Below, in pieces: positions 1 through 10,865 of a DNA stretch of 64,000 nt (within the stretch, counting starts at the first letter, position 1; each line of letters opens with the position of its first letter). The notes beneath the pieces were generated by a model. The model was given only the letters and a program-made list of their open reading frames with translations. It was not told the origin of the DNA and did not search any database. Origin of the DNA: Viola odorata (Eukaryota; Streptophyta; Magnoliopsida; Malpighiales; Violaceae). Made by a program: the position numbers and the translations under genes. The DNA lies in contig OY829539.1 in NCBI GenBank assembly GCA_963691705.1, forward strand, positions 5,706,501 through 5,770,500, given 5' to 3'.

Positions 1-19
1 GTCCCCAGTGAAGTCGCCA
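1..19 (-). other. Primer binding site matching tRNA-Arg
   Basis: Read on the + strand, bases 1-19 look like the 3' end of a tRNA including the terminal CCA (ends AGTCGCCA). On the - strand they are therefore a primer binding site beginning TGG. From memory the match is to tRNA-Arg, with about two differences. It lies 3 bp from the LTR end at base 23, the usual spacing. An Arg primer is known for Ogre/Tat-type Gypsy elements. The rest of the internal region lies left of the window. Confidence 0.6.
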
Positions 20-957
20 AACTGTCGCACCCCCTTTTTCGTTGAAAACGAGTTTAAGGTTCGGGACGGATGCTAAGCATAAATGGATGCCTCGCATAAC
101 GCAATGAAGTCGCCACCCTAATTTTCTAAGGTTTAGGGAACCTAATGTCATGGCATAAAATAAAAAAACTAAGGCACAATTGGTCTAAACCATTGAACAA
201 AGGTTCGAGGTTGTATTATGGACTTGGGAAGGTGTTAGGCACCCAAGTCACATCCTTAAAAGGTTACCGGTAAAAAGGTGTTTGAATACAGTTTTGATAT
301 ACAAAGATTTGTTTAATGATCGAAGCATGTCAACCAATTCTTCCCACGAACTCAAGTCACTTTCCAATCATTTACATCGGCCAATGATTGAATCATGTCA
401 ACAGAGTCCGCTTACCGAATTGGGACACTTTCCGATTATTTAAACATTTTTGACGTGATTTGGCCCTCAAAGGTGACGTTACATCTTAGCATTTTCGTAT
501 GGGCATGTTATTTTCGATCGGGACACGAAGGACGGGGTTACCGTTTGTTCGTTATGCTAGAGCGGACGTTCCTTCTTTTTCATCATCGGGTCATGCATGA
601 TTAACCTAATTACTACGTGATCCTATCATGGATAAATACTAGCACAATAAAAATTTAATGAAATGCAAATAACCGTGTGGGATCGAAGCCACCATGCTCA
701 TATATCAATGCAAGCAATTAATTTCATGGTATAAAACCGAGTGATTTTAAACACGTAAGCATGTGGGTTGATTTTATCATGCACATAATTTATGAGTTTT
801 TTAGCATTTTTAAATATCATGTATATAAGTAATATTTGCGGAAAACATTGAATAAATAAAAGAGACTTAGAAGGGGCGTACTTGCGTTGCGTGATCTTGA
901 TCTACCTTGCCAATTTAAAGCATTAGCGATGGTTTCGAAAATAATAAATAAGAAAAA

Positions 958-1370
958 CGCATGCAAAACATTTATTTAATTTATGACAAATAGGCAATTA
1001 ATTAAATAAACATGGCATAAACAAATTAATTAAAGCATGCAAGCATTTAATTAAATAAAACATGGCATAAACAAATTAATTACAACATGCATTTAATTAA
1101 ATAAACATGGCATAAACAAATTAATTACAACATGCATTTAATTAAATAAACATGGCATAAACAAATTAATTAAGGCATGCATTTAATTAAATAAACATGG
1201 CATAAAAAAATTAATTAAGGCATGTAAGCATTCAATTAAATAAGCATGGCATAAACAAATTAATTACAACATGTATTTAATTAAATAAACATGGCATAAC
1301 AAATTAATTAAAGCATGTAAGCATTCAATTAAATAAAGCATAGCATAAACAAACTATTTGAATCATGCAA
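958..1370. repeat. AT-rich tandem array, 45-50 bp unit, about 8 copies, inside the LTR
   Basis: The string catggcataa recurs at 1011, 1061, 1106, 1151, 1196, 1245, 1290 and (as catagcataa) 1339, spaced 45-50 bp. Units share an aattaatta core followed by a catgc/catgt variant. The longer units carry an extra 4-5 bp (aagc). It lies downstream of the presumed LTR transcription start, in the U5 part. Confidence 0.85.
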
Positions 1371-2055
1371 GCATACAAACATTTTAACTGATTTAAACAT
1401 GAAAATAAATAGCGTACGAGTATTTCATGCAATTTATCACGTTATGAAAGCATACGAATATTTACATAATTTTTGACGAAAAATAATGGGTCGGGCCCCA
1501 CATAGGAATTTTGGGCATTAAAAAATGGGCTTGGCACAAGCCAAGCCCAAATTTTAATTTAAAACATAGGATTGGCCTAAGCCCATCACCTTTCTTCTTT
1601 CTATTTTCCCGCCAGCACCCCTCTTTACCTTCATCTTCTTCCTCACGTCGCCGGCACTATAGCTGGCGACCAAGGTGAGATTCAAACATGCCAAATCAAC
1701 CCAAAAACACAAGCATCATAGCAGCAATTTAACCCCATAAAAACAGCAAGGAACATTAACATGGCAGTGGCGTTTTACTCAAAGGAAAAACAAGCTAATT
1801 AATATGCATTATGGCTATTAATTACTCAAGGCAACATGTCATTAAATTGAGGTAAGGGAAATGAAATTGGCATAAAAACTAAACATTTGAACCAAATTTG
1901 AGCAATTTATTCATGCATTAAGGAAGAAAATGAAAATTAAAGAAAAGCTAGAGTGAGAAGGCTTACCTCTCTAGGAGAGTTTTGGACCAAGAAGGATGAG
2001 CAAGAAATGGTGATTAAGAGGAGATTTTGGTCCCCTTTTCTTGTTGAATGAAGCT

Positions 2056-2068
2056 TGCTATTTATAGA
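2056..2068 (-). promoter_or_regulatory. TATA box of the LTR promoter
   Basis: On the - strand this reads TCTATAAATAGCA, a strong plant TATA box, about 1 kb into the LTR. Transcription towards lower coordinates would begin near 2025, leaving about 2 kb of LTR plus leader before the internal region. The position is inferred from sequence only. Confidence 0.5.
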
Positions 2069-3464
2069 GAAAAAATCAAGGTGGAGTCGGTTTGCACATG
2101 TGGTTGCAAACCGACGAGGGATATTTTTGGGAGGGTGATGATGAGCCAGGCCGGAATAGTGAGCTAGCTAGGGTTTGTTTGTGGCCAAGAATGATCATAG
2201 GGGAGGTTGTAGTGATCTAGATGAGTTGGCGAAGAGGTGGAGGATTTACATGCATTTATGTGGTATTTATCCCATTTTTGGCACGAACGGGATATTTTGG
2301 TACGAGCGAAATCGTACGAAAGTGAAAATAAATCCGAGCCGAGGGTACAACTATGTGTAGAAAAATAAGGCAAGAAAACTAATATACAGTGAAGAAATGC
2401 GAAAGTTGATTTAACGTATTTATTTTCTCTTTCGGAAGTGTCAAAACGTTCGCACGCAAAATAAATATCCTTATGATAAAAATTGAACGAAACTGAACGC
2501 GGTGGCGTGAAAGAGAAAATTAGCACGTAATTATCAAACAAAGAAATAGTGCGTTCGACCCTCGGTCCCGGGAAACTTACTCGGGATCGAAAGAAGTTCG
2601 CGTAAAGACAGTTAAAAATACGAAAAACTTGAAAAGGCACGAAATGACACGGAATATTAAACAAACTAGCCTAGGACCAAAAATTGACAGGAATTTGACC
2701 TAGACAAGCTATTAAATGTGATAGATGAATAAAAATACGAAAAGGTTGTGACGAAGTCAAAATTTGGGTAGCAACACAAGGAAATAACAGAAAATAAGTC
2801 TCAAGACTTCGAGCTGCAAAAGGACTCCGCTGGATTTTCCTTCTAGAAGAGACAGTTGGAAGACGCCTCAGGTCAAATATGCTCATGTCTGACTCGCCTT
2901 ATCCCAGGTCTGGGATAAAGACGGTTCTGTAGCAAAACAGCTCTTTCTTGGCTCTTTCAGCTCCTAATCGCATGATCTGCTTCTCAGCACCCATATATGC
3001 ATAAAGGAGTACAAAAGACAAGGATTAGCAGTATCATCGTCCTAAAAAGGGAGGAAAGTACGATGAAAATAAGACATTTAACGCTCCAATCAGTTGGGGT
3101 ATGACAAGTCACAGGTGTGAGATGTCATTCCCTCCCGTACACCCAAGAATTTCTCCTTCTTCAGTACCATCATCATCTCTTTTATCCAAATACTCATTCC
3201 ACACACACAGTGCAACCATCACCACTCATCTTCCATTACCATCTCCGATCGGACTACGACCGTCACTGCCATTCATCAGTCTCCTTTCTCTTCTTCCTTA
3301 TCCTCAATCCTCTCATCTCATTTATAAACCTCTATCATCGCTTCATTCCCTCCTCTCTTAATTCCTCTCTTTCCCTTCTAAGTACCATGCTCTCCTCCTC
3401 CTACCTCAAAAATCTCCAAATACCCATCTCAGTTTACTAATTAATTCAGCTCTGTTTCTTCATC

Positions 3465-3902
3465 ATGACTTCACTCACCGCCGCATGCGTGCTCACCTCC
3501 CTCTCAATTCTCCTCCTCCTTACAATCCCTTACCATGTCGCGGCCCAACCTTCTACTCCAAACGAATTCCGTGACCTTTATGATAACTACACGCCCGTCA
3601 CGTTGTCCATGGTTGTCATCATAGTCATCCTAATCGCTGCCCTCTTCTTAATGGGCTTTTTATCCATCTACATTCGACACTGCGATGATGCAATCGGTGG
3701 CCCATCCATCCGTGGAGTGGTTCCCGGTGATCAGTCCAGGCGATTAGTGGTTGCGTGTGGGCTGGACGCGGAGACGATCGAGACTTTTCTTACGCTGGTA
3801 TACTCGGTGGTGAAGGGGATGAAGATTGGGAAAGGTGCGTTGGAGTGTGCTGTTTGCTTGAGTGAGTTTGAAGACGATGAAACACTGCGTCTTAACCAAT
3901 AG
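3465..3902 (+). pseudogene. ATL-family RING-H2 E3 ligase, truncated inside the RING finger
   Basis: The frame encodes 145 residues in the order of ATL ubiquitin ligases. There is a hydrophobic signal or membrane segment (about 5-27), a second membrane helix (about 47-68), a basic stretch, the GLD motif starting GLDAETI near residue 99, and the start of the RING-H2 finger (ECAVCLSEF). The reading frame then breaks after DETLRL into LNQ and a stop at 3900-3902. The remaining zinc ligands (Cys, His, His, Cys, Cys) are absent, so the product could anchor in membranes but could not bind E2 enzymes or ubiquitinate. Full ATLs continue for 100 or more residues. Downstream DNA belongs to an unrelated glycine-rich fragment, so the 3' half was lost by rearrangement. 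The C/T-rich stretch 3107-3464 between the LTR and the ATG looks like the original promoter and 5' UTR. Confidence 0.75.
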
Positions 3903-3930
3903 ATCTAAGACTCCCTTTCTTTTTCTAGAT

Positions 3931-4038
3931 CTATAATTTTTGTGTAATCCCACCACCAGCACCACTACCTCCGCCATGACCACCTCCTCCACCAGAATCA
4001 GCACCAAACCCACCGCCAGCACCATTGCCTCCGCCTCC
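3931..4038 (-). pseudogene. Fragment of a glycine-rich protein (C-terminal end)
   Basis: On the - strand a frame ending with a stop at 3931-3933 is almost all Gly with Ala, Ser, His and Asp, such as GGGGHGGGSGAGGG. Upstream in the same frame a stop appears, while a neighbouring frame continues glycine-rich, which suggests a frameshift. It starts about 30 bp after the truncated ATL and is antisense to it. GGN repeats are easily produced by low-complexity DNA, so a true glycine-rich gene origin is only likely. The + strand frame 3940-4236 through the same DNA (Pro- and Gly-rich) is not recognised. Confidence 0.35.
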
Positions 4039-4238
4039 AACAATCCACTACCTCCACCTTCACCTCCTCAATTTGAGTCTGATTCTCTCTCTCGGACTTC
4101 CAAAATCGTTGGAGATTTGCTTGTTATGGAAGAAGTAGCGGAGGGTGTCGGCGGTGGTGGTGGGGGAGGAGATTTGCTTTATAGTGATGGTATCTTGGAT
4201 GATTTGGATTTGGTCAGAGATGGAGCGTGGGGATGATG

Positions 4239-5068
4239 ATGAGTTGTGAGGGGGAGAGTAATAGATGATGGGAGGAGCAAATGTGACGCGGGCCCACTTT
4301 TTTTTTCACGTAGGAAACTGAGTGACGGCAATCCGACGTGTCATTCCGACGTGACAACATTAAATTGACGTAGCAAAAAAATTAATGAAGCACTCCTTCG
4401 GCCCAATAAAAATGTAAATATGCCACTAGAACTTTACTTCAGCCCAATTTTTAAATTTACTTCGGCACAATAAAAATATAAATATGCCACTAGACTAAAT
4501 CATGACCATCACCACCTTCTCTCCTTCTCTATAATTCACCAACATAATGGATGAAAAATGTACTACTATAATTTTTTTCAATTGCTATAAATTTTAATGT
4601 GTTTGTGTCATTGATAGTATTATATATGTTTTAATCTTGTATGATTTGAAAGTAAATTTTGTGTTCTATTCACAAACTTAATGCTCGAGTTAAAAAAAAT
4701 TGAAATTAAAAGCTGACAACTATCTTTAGGAGAGTTTAAGTTGAATTAAACTAATGTATGATCCATATTAGTTATATATTTTTCGCTTTCATAGTCATTT
4801 ATGCTCATTCAATAGAAAATTAATTTTGTTGGAGAATAAGCGAACTTTAAAGGGATAAGTGAGACTGAAGTTAAGAGAAGATAAATCTCTTACTAGTCTA
4901 CCATAACCAATCAATTTCAACGAGTATGACGATAATAATAACAATAATTAAGGATAATAAGAAAAAAATAAAAAATCTTATGGCTAGCCTAAAATTGAAG
5001 ATGATTTGTTGTCCTTAGTCCTACTACTACGACTATCCTTTAATTGCTTGCTTCTTTTTCACAAGAAC
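4239..5068. other. Intergenic; short duplicated segment, no gene seen
   Basis: AT-rich, no recognised coding frame. A motif of about 35 bp running from cttcggcccaataaaaatg to ccactag occurs at about 4397-4433 and again, slightly changed, at about 4451-4493. The right end joins the 25S rRNA fragment without an obvious repeat. Confidence 0.6.
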
Positions 5069-6060
5069 AACAAGCGGAGGAAAAGAAATTTACAAGGATT
5101 CCCCTAGTAACGGCTAGTGGATCGGGAAGTGCCTAGTTTGAGAACCATTCGCCTTCGGTGCATGAATTGTAGTTTGGAGAAGCATCCTCAACGACGGACC
5201 TCACCTAAGTCCCTTAGAAGGGGGCGCTAGAGAGGGTGAGAACCCGTTGTGTTCAGCCCATGTCGCATCACGAGGCGCTGCCGATGAGTTGGGTTGTTTG
5301 GAATGCAACCCAAATTGTACGGTAAATTCTTTCCAAGCTTAAATATGAGCGAGAGACTGATAGCAAACGAGTATCGTGAGGGAAAAATGAAAAGGACTAT
5401 GAAAAGAGAGTCAGAAAGTGCTTGAAATTATCGGGAGGGAAGCAGATAGAGGCCAGCGATGCTCCTTGGTCAGACGCAGAACTGCTACAAGTTGGTCTAC
5501 CAATGGGCTTAGGGCGTGGAGCGACACAGATTGTGTTGGCGCCTAAGCCTGAGCCTTTGAGACCCTCGCGGAGATGTCATCGCTCGATTGTGGAAGGCAA
5601 TGCGCGCCGTCATGACGTGCTTCGACACCTGCGCACTCCGAGTGTCGGCCCACGGGCTCCCCATTCGGCCCGTCTTGAAACATGGACGAAGGAGTCTGAT
5701 ATGTGTGTGAGTCAACGGGTGAGTAAACCTGAAAGTCATAAGGAAGCTGAGTGTCGGGATCCTTTTGCGGGTTGTACCACCGATCGACCTTAATCTTCTA
5801 AGAAGGATTCGATTTTGAGCATGCCTGTTGGGACCCGAAAGATAGTAAACTATGCTTGAGCACGCAAAGCTTGAAGAAACTCTAGTGGAGGCCCGCAATG
5901 ACACTGACGTGCAAATCGTTCGTTTGACTTGGGTATAGGGGTGAAAGACTAACTGAACCATTTAGTAGCTGGTTTCCTCCAAAGTTTCCCTCGAGATAGC
6001 TGGAGCTCGATACGAATTATAACTAGTAAAGCCAATGGTTAGAGGCATCAGAGGCGCAAA
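5069..6060 (+). pseudogene. Decayed 25S rRNA fragment (5' domain, about 1 kb)
   Basis: Colinear with the 5' part of plant 25S rRNA, from just inside the mature 5' end (AAGCGGAGGAAAAGAAA) through AACGGGTGAGTAAACC-type and CCCGAAAGAT segments to about base 1040 (AAGCCAATGGTTAGAGG). Relative to a functional sequence recalled from memory, most changes are C to T or G to A at CpG sites, and there are a few small indels. It therefore cannot be a working rRNA, and there is no 5.8S or ITS beside it. Open frames inside it (5422-5793 and antisense 5509-5961) are rRNA shadows. The right end abuts a LINE relic at about 6060. Confidence 0.9.
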
Positions 6061-6790
6061 GGAGACTCTCCAATCCTTTCCATCCTTTCAATTCACCAAA
6101 ATAGTAACAATATTCTAGCCACTACTTTCTACCGTAACATTCAGACCGCCCATCCATCACATTGCAAGGCCACCCAACTTGCCTTCGAGACAAACGTAGT
6201 GACTATGCCAATAGCCCAAGGGTCTCCTAGTTCTATCAAGTTTGATACTACTCATTTTAGTTTCCATCAAATACACAAACGGTAGATAACTTCTTCCAAT
6301 CTCCAGAAGAGATTGCTTAGTCAAGGCTCGCCCCAAACCTCAACAGGTCTAAGCCAATAACCTCATCTAATCTCTTGTGTCTGTTGGAGGTCAGCCGTCA
6401 CTACCCTTGGGAAAGAAGATGAGCCATAATTATTGTGTTCAACTTGTATGACCAATCACAGTCAAATCAAAAGCACTTAGGGATTCTCTTGTATTTGATT
6501 GAGAGATCAACTAACACTCCCTTATCATTTTTCCAACTAATCACCAATTTGGAGGGAATATCCACTCTAATAAGAACCATCACTCTAAGTATGCCTGACC
6601 TGCTTATAACATCAACTTCCCCAAAATATAGGCATTTTCCTTCGTACAATGGTTAAGGGGTAAACCATACAACTCAGTGAATAAACAATACAAGATATAA
6701 ACAAACATGTACAAGCAACCATTCATACTCACTGTATTCACTACATATAATATAACTACTAATATCCAGATATTAGAACTTGTATGCTCA
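6061..6790 (-). pseudogene. LINE (L1-type) relic: DUF4283 region and endonuclease
   Basis: Read on the - strand, 6790 to about 6450 gives fragments of the DUF4283 domain common before plant LINE endonucleases: GLPLNHCTKENAYILGK near 6620-6690, then after a frameshift a segment with LRVMVLIRVD. From 6320 to 6061 the frame matches the start of an apurinic-type endonuclease, with FVYLMETKM near 6275-6250 and KLGGLAM followed by an in-frame TGA near 6160. Reverse transcriptase and the 3' end are missing: the element stops at 6060 against 25S rRNA DNA. This is unusual, since LINE copies normally lose their 5' end. At least one frameshift and one stop make it inactive. Confidence 0.7.
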
Positions 6791-8890
6791 TCATCATCCA
6801 TTTAAACTATCAAAACACAAGTAAACTCAAATTCAGACTGTGATAGTTCACGTGCCAGCACCTTAATCCCTACAAGCTAGGATATTAACTCAAATTGTGA
6901 TCCCATCATGTGCCAACACCATTTTCCTTGCAGGCTAGGATATATGAATTTCTCAACAGAGCGAAGTGCTAGCCAAGCCACTTCGTGCTACTGCCATAAC
7001 CTCCATCTAGCTTAAGTTTAACAGACCATGTGCACATGTAGTACCACCACTCATGTTAGTTAGGGTAATAAACAATATAATATACCATATTTTATCACCG
7101 ATTACTATCACCATGCATATTCATAACCATATTACAGTACTTTCATTCATAACAAAATTTATACGAACAACCAGTACACAATATTATCACATAGTTTATA
7201 CTTTGCATTATTCACTCAAAGTTTGTATATATACAACAAAAGTCGCCTCACATGCCAAGGTTGCTCCACGATAGGATGATTCATCGGCTGTGCACCTAAC
7301 ACACCAATTAGATATCATATTGGTTATTTACACAATAATTAAGTAAACTTCAGACTTGTACATATGTTTACAAAGAGTACGAAAAGCTTCCAGTTATAAA
7401 TATACTACTACGTAATTAAAATTCACAACACAAGGATCATTGAGAGTAAAAAGAAGTAAATAATCTAAATTGCTATTATTCCCATCCTTTTCACCAAACC
7501 TGCACAAGTAATTAAAAGACCAACAAAATTTCTCGATCTCTTGTTTTTTTCATTCTGCTCTTCACATCCCTTTCCTCGCTTCTTTCAAATTTCGGCTCAT
7601 TTTTCTTCTTCTTAAATCCAATTAATTAAAACCCATCTAATTATCATTCAACACCATCACTTACTATTTTTTATTCCATTGTGATAAACAATTTCCCAAA
7701 TCATAACTCTCTTCACTTAATTATTCCGGTAAAATCACACAAAGCTAACTCATTCACCTAAAATTGCACCTAAGTTATTTCCATACTCTTTAATTGAAAG
7801 ACCAGGTGAACAATAAACACAAAAACTACATTTTAGGAAAAGAAACTTACAAATTTTCACTCAAAGCAATCAACACAACATCAACCTTTTTATTCTTTCT
7901 TTCCCTTTTTCTTTCTTATCTTCTCTTTTCCCGTCCTTTATTTCTTTCCTTTATCTTCTCTTTTCCCGTCCTTTATTTCTTTCCTTCCTTATCTTAATTT
8001 TCTTTTTGTCTAATTATCACAAGTTAACTGCTTGCTAGGATAGGGGGTACACGCACCAACTTAATGAAAGCAAGCCTTTAGTTTTCTAATACCTCGAAAA
8101 GAATGAGTAAACTTTTGGGCTCTAAATTTCTAGATACAATTTATATGAAATATTAATTCTTAACACAGCTAACAAAAATTGGACTTGTCACAAATGGTTG
8201 AGACAGTGATCCCTTTCTCTCAAATTTCATGTATGAGGTTTTTGTTAGGTTAGCGGTCAAGTATGAATTTTACATTAAAATAAAATAATAACTATTTATT
8301 TTAATTCACTCTAATATCCTAAGAATTTAATAACTAATATTTTATTTTATGGAACATCATATTATATGATTTTTGTACAATACTTTTTTAAAATTTGTGA
8401 ATTATTCATAAGTAACTCATGAGCTCGAGAAAAATATTTATGAAAAATAAATAAAAAGCATTATATGTATGAGATTTTTTTTTTTAAAATTACAACTTGA
8501 CATAAATTGTATTAAGTCTAAATCATTGTATTTAAAGGTAACCAAAATCATCAATTTTCGTAATTAATAAAGATGAAAATTATAATTGTGCTTAGTAGAA
8601 ACATATCTCGGAGAAAATAGATTTATTCTAATATGGCATTTTTTCAATAATAAAAAAGTATGAAAAAGAAAACTAGTGGGGCTCGTTGTTCCACGCCCAC
8701 ATCAGTAAAAAATGTATTTTCTTTTTAAAAACATTCAACTTAATTTCGAATTAGAGATTTAATTGGACCAAATTCATATATGCAATAACAAATACATAAT
8801 ATCTGCAATACATAGTTTATTTTTAGAATTTTACAAATCTATAGGCAAAGAGTGTATTAAGCCTTGAAAGAAAGCTCACTTTTTTTTTCT
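6791..8890. other. Non-coding, AT-rich; no gene recognised
   Basis: Frames at 7053-7274 and 7794-7997 are simple-sequence translations. Segments around 6840-7050 and 7240-7300 have a retrotransposon-like texture, but no termini, primer site or protein could be identified. A pyrimidine-rich 35-bp tandem repeat is listed separately. Confidence 0.5.
7917..7986. repeat. 35-bp pyrimidine tandem duplication
   Basis: The unit beginning tatcttctcttttcccgtcc occurs twice head to tail (7917 and 7952) with no difference seen. The surrounding 7860-8000 is C/T-rich. Confidence 0.85.
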
Positions 8891-8892
8891 GT

Positions 8893-8980
8893 GAGGTTGT
8901 AATTTAATTAGTTATTGCATGTCGTCTTTATAACGTAAATTATGGGTTTGATCTCTGGTACTAAAATAATAAATAAATAA
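8893..8980 (+). repeat. tRNA-Ile-like SINE head (degenerate)
   Basis: The segment follows the layout of a tRNA-Ile gene. It has an A-box-like taatttaattagtta, a gtcgtctttataacg stretch where the anticodon arm would be, a B-box-like gggtttgatctc, and then an A/T tail of TAA-type repeats. A sister copy lies at 33462-33555. Many positions have drifted, so no functional tRNA is expected. A SINE or tRNA-derived repeat is the likely origin. Confidence 0.45.
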
Positions 8981-9191
8981 TTTAACTATGGTAATGACAT
9001 TTTGGACCCTAAAGTCGACCGAAATTATCCTAATGGACCTCTAATGATTTTTAGAGCCATAATGGACCCTCGAGTCGCTCGAAATTGACATTTTAGACCC
9101 TCCATCAATACATGGTCGTTAAGTACTGACATGATTTTTATTTATTTATTTAAAATATCGATATACCACGTCATATCTCTTCACATACGTT

Positions 9192-10731
9192 TAGGGGTGT
9201 CCACCGAAATACTGTACTGAAATTATCGAATTACCGTACCGTAATTACGCAAGTTCGGTCGGTATTTTTTTACACGAATTTACTGTTTGATATTTTGGTA
9301 CGGTACGGTATTGGTTTTGCCAGATTCGGCATTACCGAACCTACCATACCAAAGTTTTCCTATTACTTACATATTACATTACCGACTCCACTCCACTCAT
9401 TCATCGCATTCGCATCTCCTCTCTTCTTCTTCTATCTATGTTCTCTTTTTCTCTGAGTCCACACACACGAATTCACTAACTCACCACCAGCTTAATCCTC
9501 TCTTCTTCTTCTTCTCTGAGGTCTGGCACACACACAAATCCTCTCCACCAGTCACCACCAGCTTAATCCTATCTCGGCATCTCCAAGCAAACCAAGCAGA
9601 AGTAGTCACCACAAGGTTACAAGGTAAACGGATTTCATTAAGGTATGAATTAGATTAGGGTTTGTTGATTAGATTAAGGTTTGAATGGAATTTGAAATTA
9701 ATCTATTCTTAATGTCAATTAGGTTAGGGTTTGTTGATTAGGTTAGGTTGTCAATTACGTTAGTTATATCCTTGAGGTAAGTTTGGGATAATCAACTAGG
9801 TATTATATTTTTGTATTTCTATCCTTGTTATCAACTAGGTATCAAGTCTTTTGTTAATTAACATTCATCCTTTGTGAGTTCCTACTTGGAGTGTTTGGTA
9901 GGATGGGGTTAGACGCATAGTCTGTGTTTGTAATATGAAGTATTGCCCTTTCTGTTTGCATACAGTCAGTGTACTTACCCCTTATACTCTTACTCTTTTC
10001 AATTGAGATACCCCTTCTTTGATGACTTTGAGAATGATATCTTTCATCTATTGTTTGATGTCCATTCTCAAAGTTTTGTATCATGTAGGAGGTTATTCCA
10101 AATTATAAAATTACTTGATACAAAGGATAAATAGTAGTTGATCATCCATCAAAACGTTAAAAACTTAAAATTTGTTGATTTTATTTGAAATTATTCGTTG
10201 ACAAAAGTATTGTTTTATTTCATACAGATTCTTCTGATAATAAAGTTAGAGGCTATACCAAACAGTGATGGCCAAGGTATTGAAGTTGGAGCTACTGTCC
10301 AACCTCTTACGAATGCTACCCAACCATAAGCTACTGAAGTTGGAGCTGTTGTCCAACCTCTTACGAATGCGACCAGCAGGACCTTATGTGCTGTAATGAA
10401 ACTACTTGGTAGTGTTTCAAAGCTTTGTAAATGTAACTTGTTATTTATAGTAAATTGGAATTTTAATGGATTTAATGGTTTTAATGGACTGTTTGCTATT
10501 TGCTATTTGTAAACTGGAATTTTAATGGATTTAATGGACTGTTTGTTATTTGCTATTTACAGTAAACTAGAATTTTGAATTCCTTAAACTGAAATACTAT
10601 ACCGAACTAATTTTGGTATTTCGGTACAGTTTAGTTCGATACAGTATGATATTTAATTTTGGACATTCGGTATACCGAATACCGAAATATTTCGGACGAT
10701 ATATTTAGTTTACCGTCCGATGAACACCCTA
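9192..10731 (+). mobile_element. Non-autonomous hAT element (deletion derivative)
   Basis: The left end TAGGGGTGTCCACCGAAAT and the right end (inverted: TAGGGTGTTCATCGGACGG) form imperfect terminal inverted repeats. Subterminal regions are dense in GGTAC/CCGAAAT motifs. Flanks 9184-9191 (catacgtt) and 10732-10739 (cctatgtt) match at 6 of 8 bases, as expected for an old 8-bp hAT target duplication. Bases 10243-10375 match the 5' coding region of the larger hAT element at 26.1-28.8 kb, and both contain the paired GAVVQPLTNAT-type coding motif. No BED finger or transposase core is present, so movement would require a transposase in trans. Confidence 0.75.
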
Positions 10732-10734
10732 CCT

Positions 10735-10865
10735 ATGTTGGAGACAACGTGGTCGTTTGGGTCTACCTCTTCTTCTTTGGCAAATCTGCCTCCGATAAGG
10801 GTTCATGTTGAGGATCAGAAACCGGTAGGTATTGAGGAGCAGTTTGCTCAGGTCAGGAACTGGAA
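10735..10865 (+). pseudogene. First-exon fragment resembling a PB1 (octicosapeptide) domain protein
   Basis: Starting at ATG 10735, about 40 codons read MLETTWSFGSTSSS, then LANLPPIRVHVED and GIEEQFAQ. This spacing and wording is typical of the Ser-rich linker after the PB1 domain in plant PB1 proteins. No PB1 domain and no following exon can be seen. The fragment begins immediately beside the hAT element, whose insertion probably separated it from its upstream part. The family assignment is from memory and moderate. Confidence 0.4.

Larger units (their letters stand above)
23..3106 (-). mobile_element. Long LTR of a Tat/Ogre-like Gypsy retrotransposon (5' LTR, element on - strand)
   Basis: On the - strand this segment begins TGTCATACCCC (right end, 3106) and ends GGGGTGCGACA (left end, base 23), giving TG...CA ends that also mirror each other. 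The primer binding site sits just outside the left end, so this is the 5' LTR of an element running leftwards out of the window. About 3.08 kb is long for an LTR but fits Ogre/Tat elements. It has no coding function; the open frames inside (for example - strand 2164-2664) resemble nothing I know. A TATA-like box lies near 2060 and a short tandem array at 958-1370. The second LTR and the left copy of the target duplication are outside, so age and duplication cannot be judged. Confidence 0.7.

Noticed and set aside
958..1370. Possible CRISPR-like array
   Set aside because: Units are contiguous tandem repeats without unique spacers, in plant nuclear DNA; a simple minisatellite.
2164..2664. 166-codon frame on the - strand
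   Set aside because: It lies inside the long LTR, has no recognised motif and odd composition; LTRs of this type are non-coding.
5422..5961. Open frames on both strands in the 5.4-6.0 kb region
   Set aside because: They are chance frames inside the 25S rRNA fragment; the DNA itself aligns to rRNA.
9287..9658. 123-codon frame in the left part of the small hAT element
   Set aside because: Ser/His/Leu-rich simple sequence over C/T tracts, not conserved in the related element at 26 kb.
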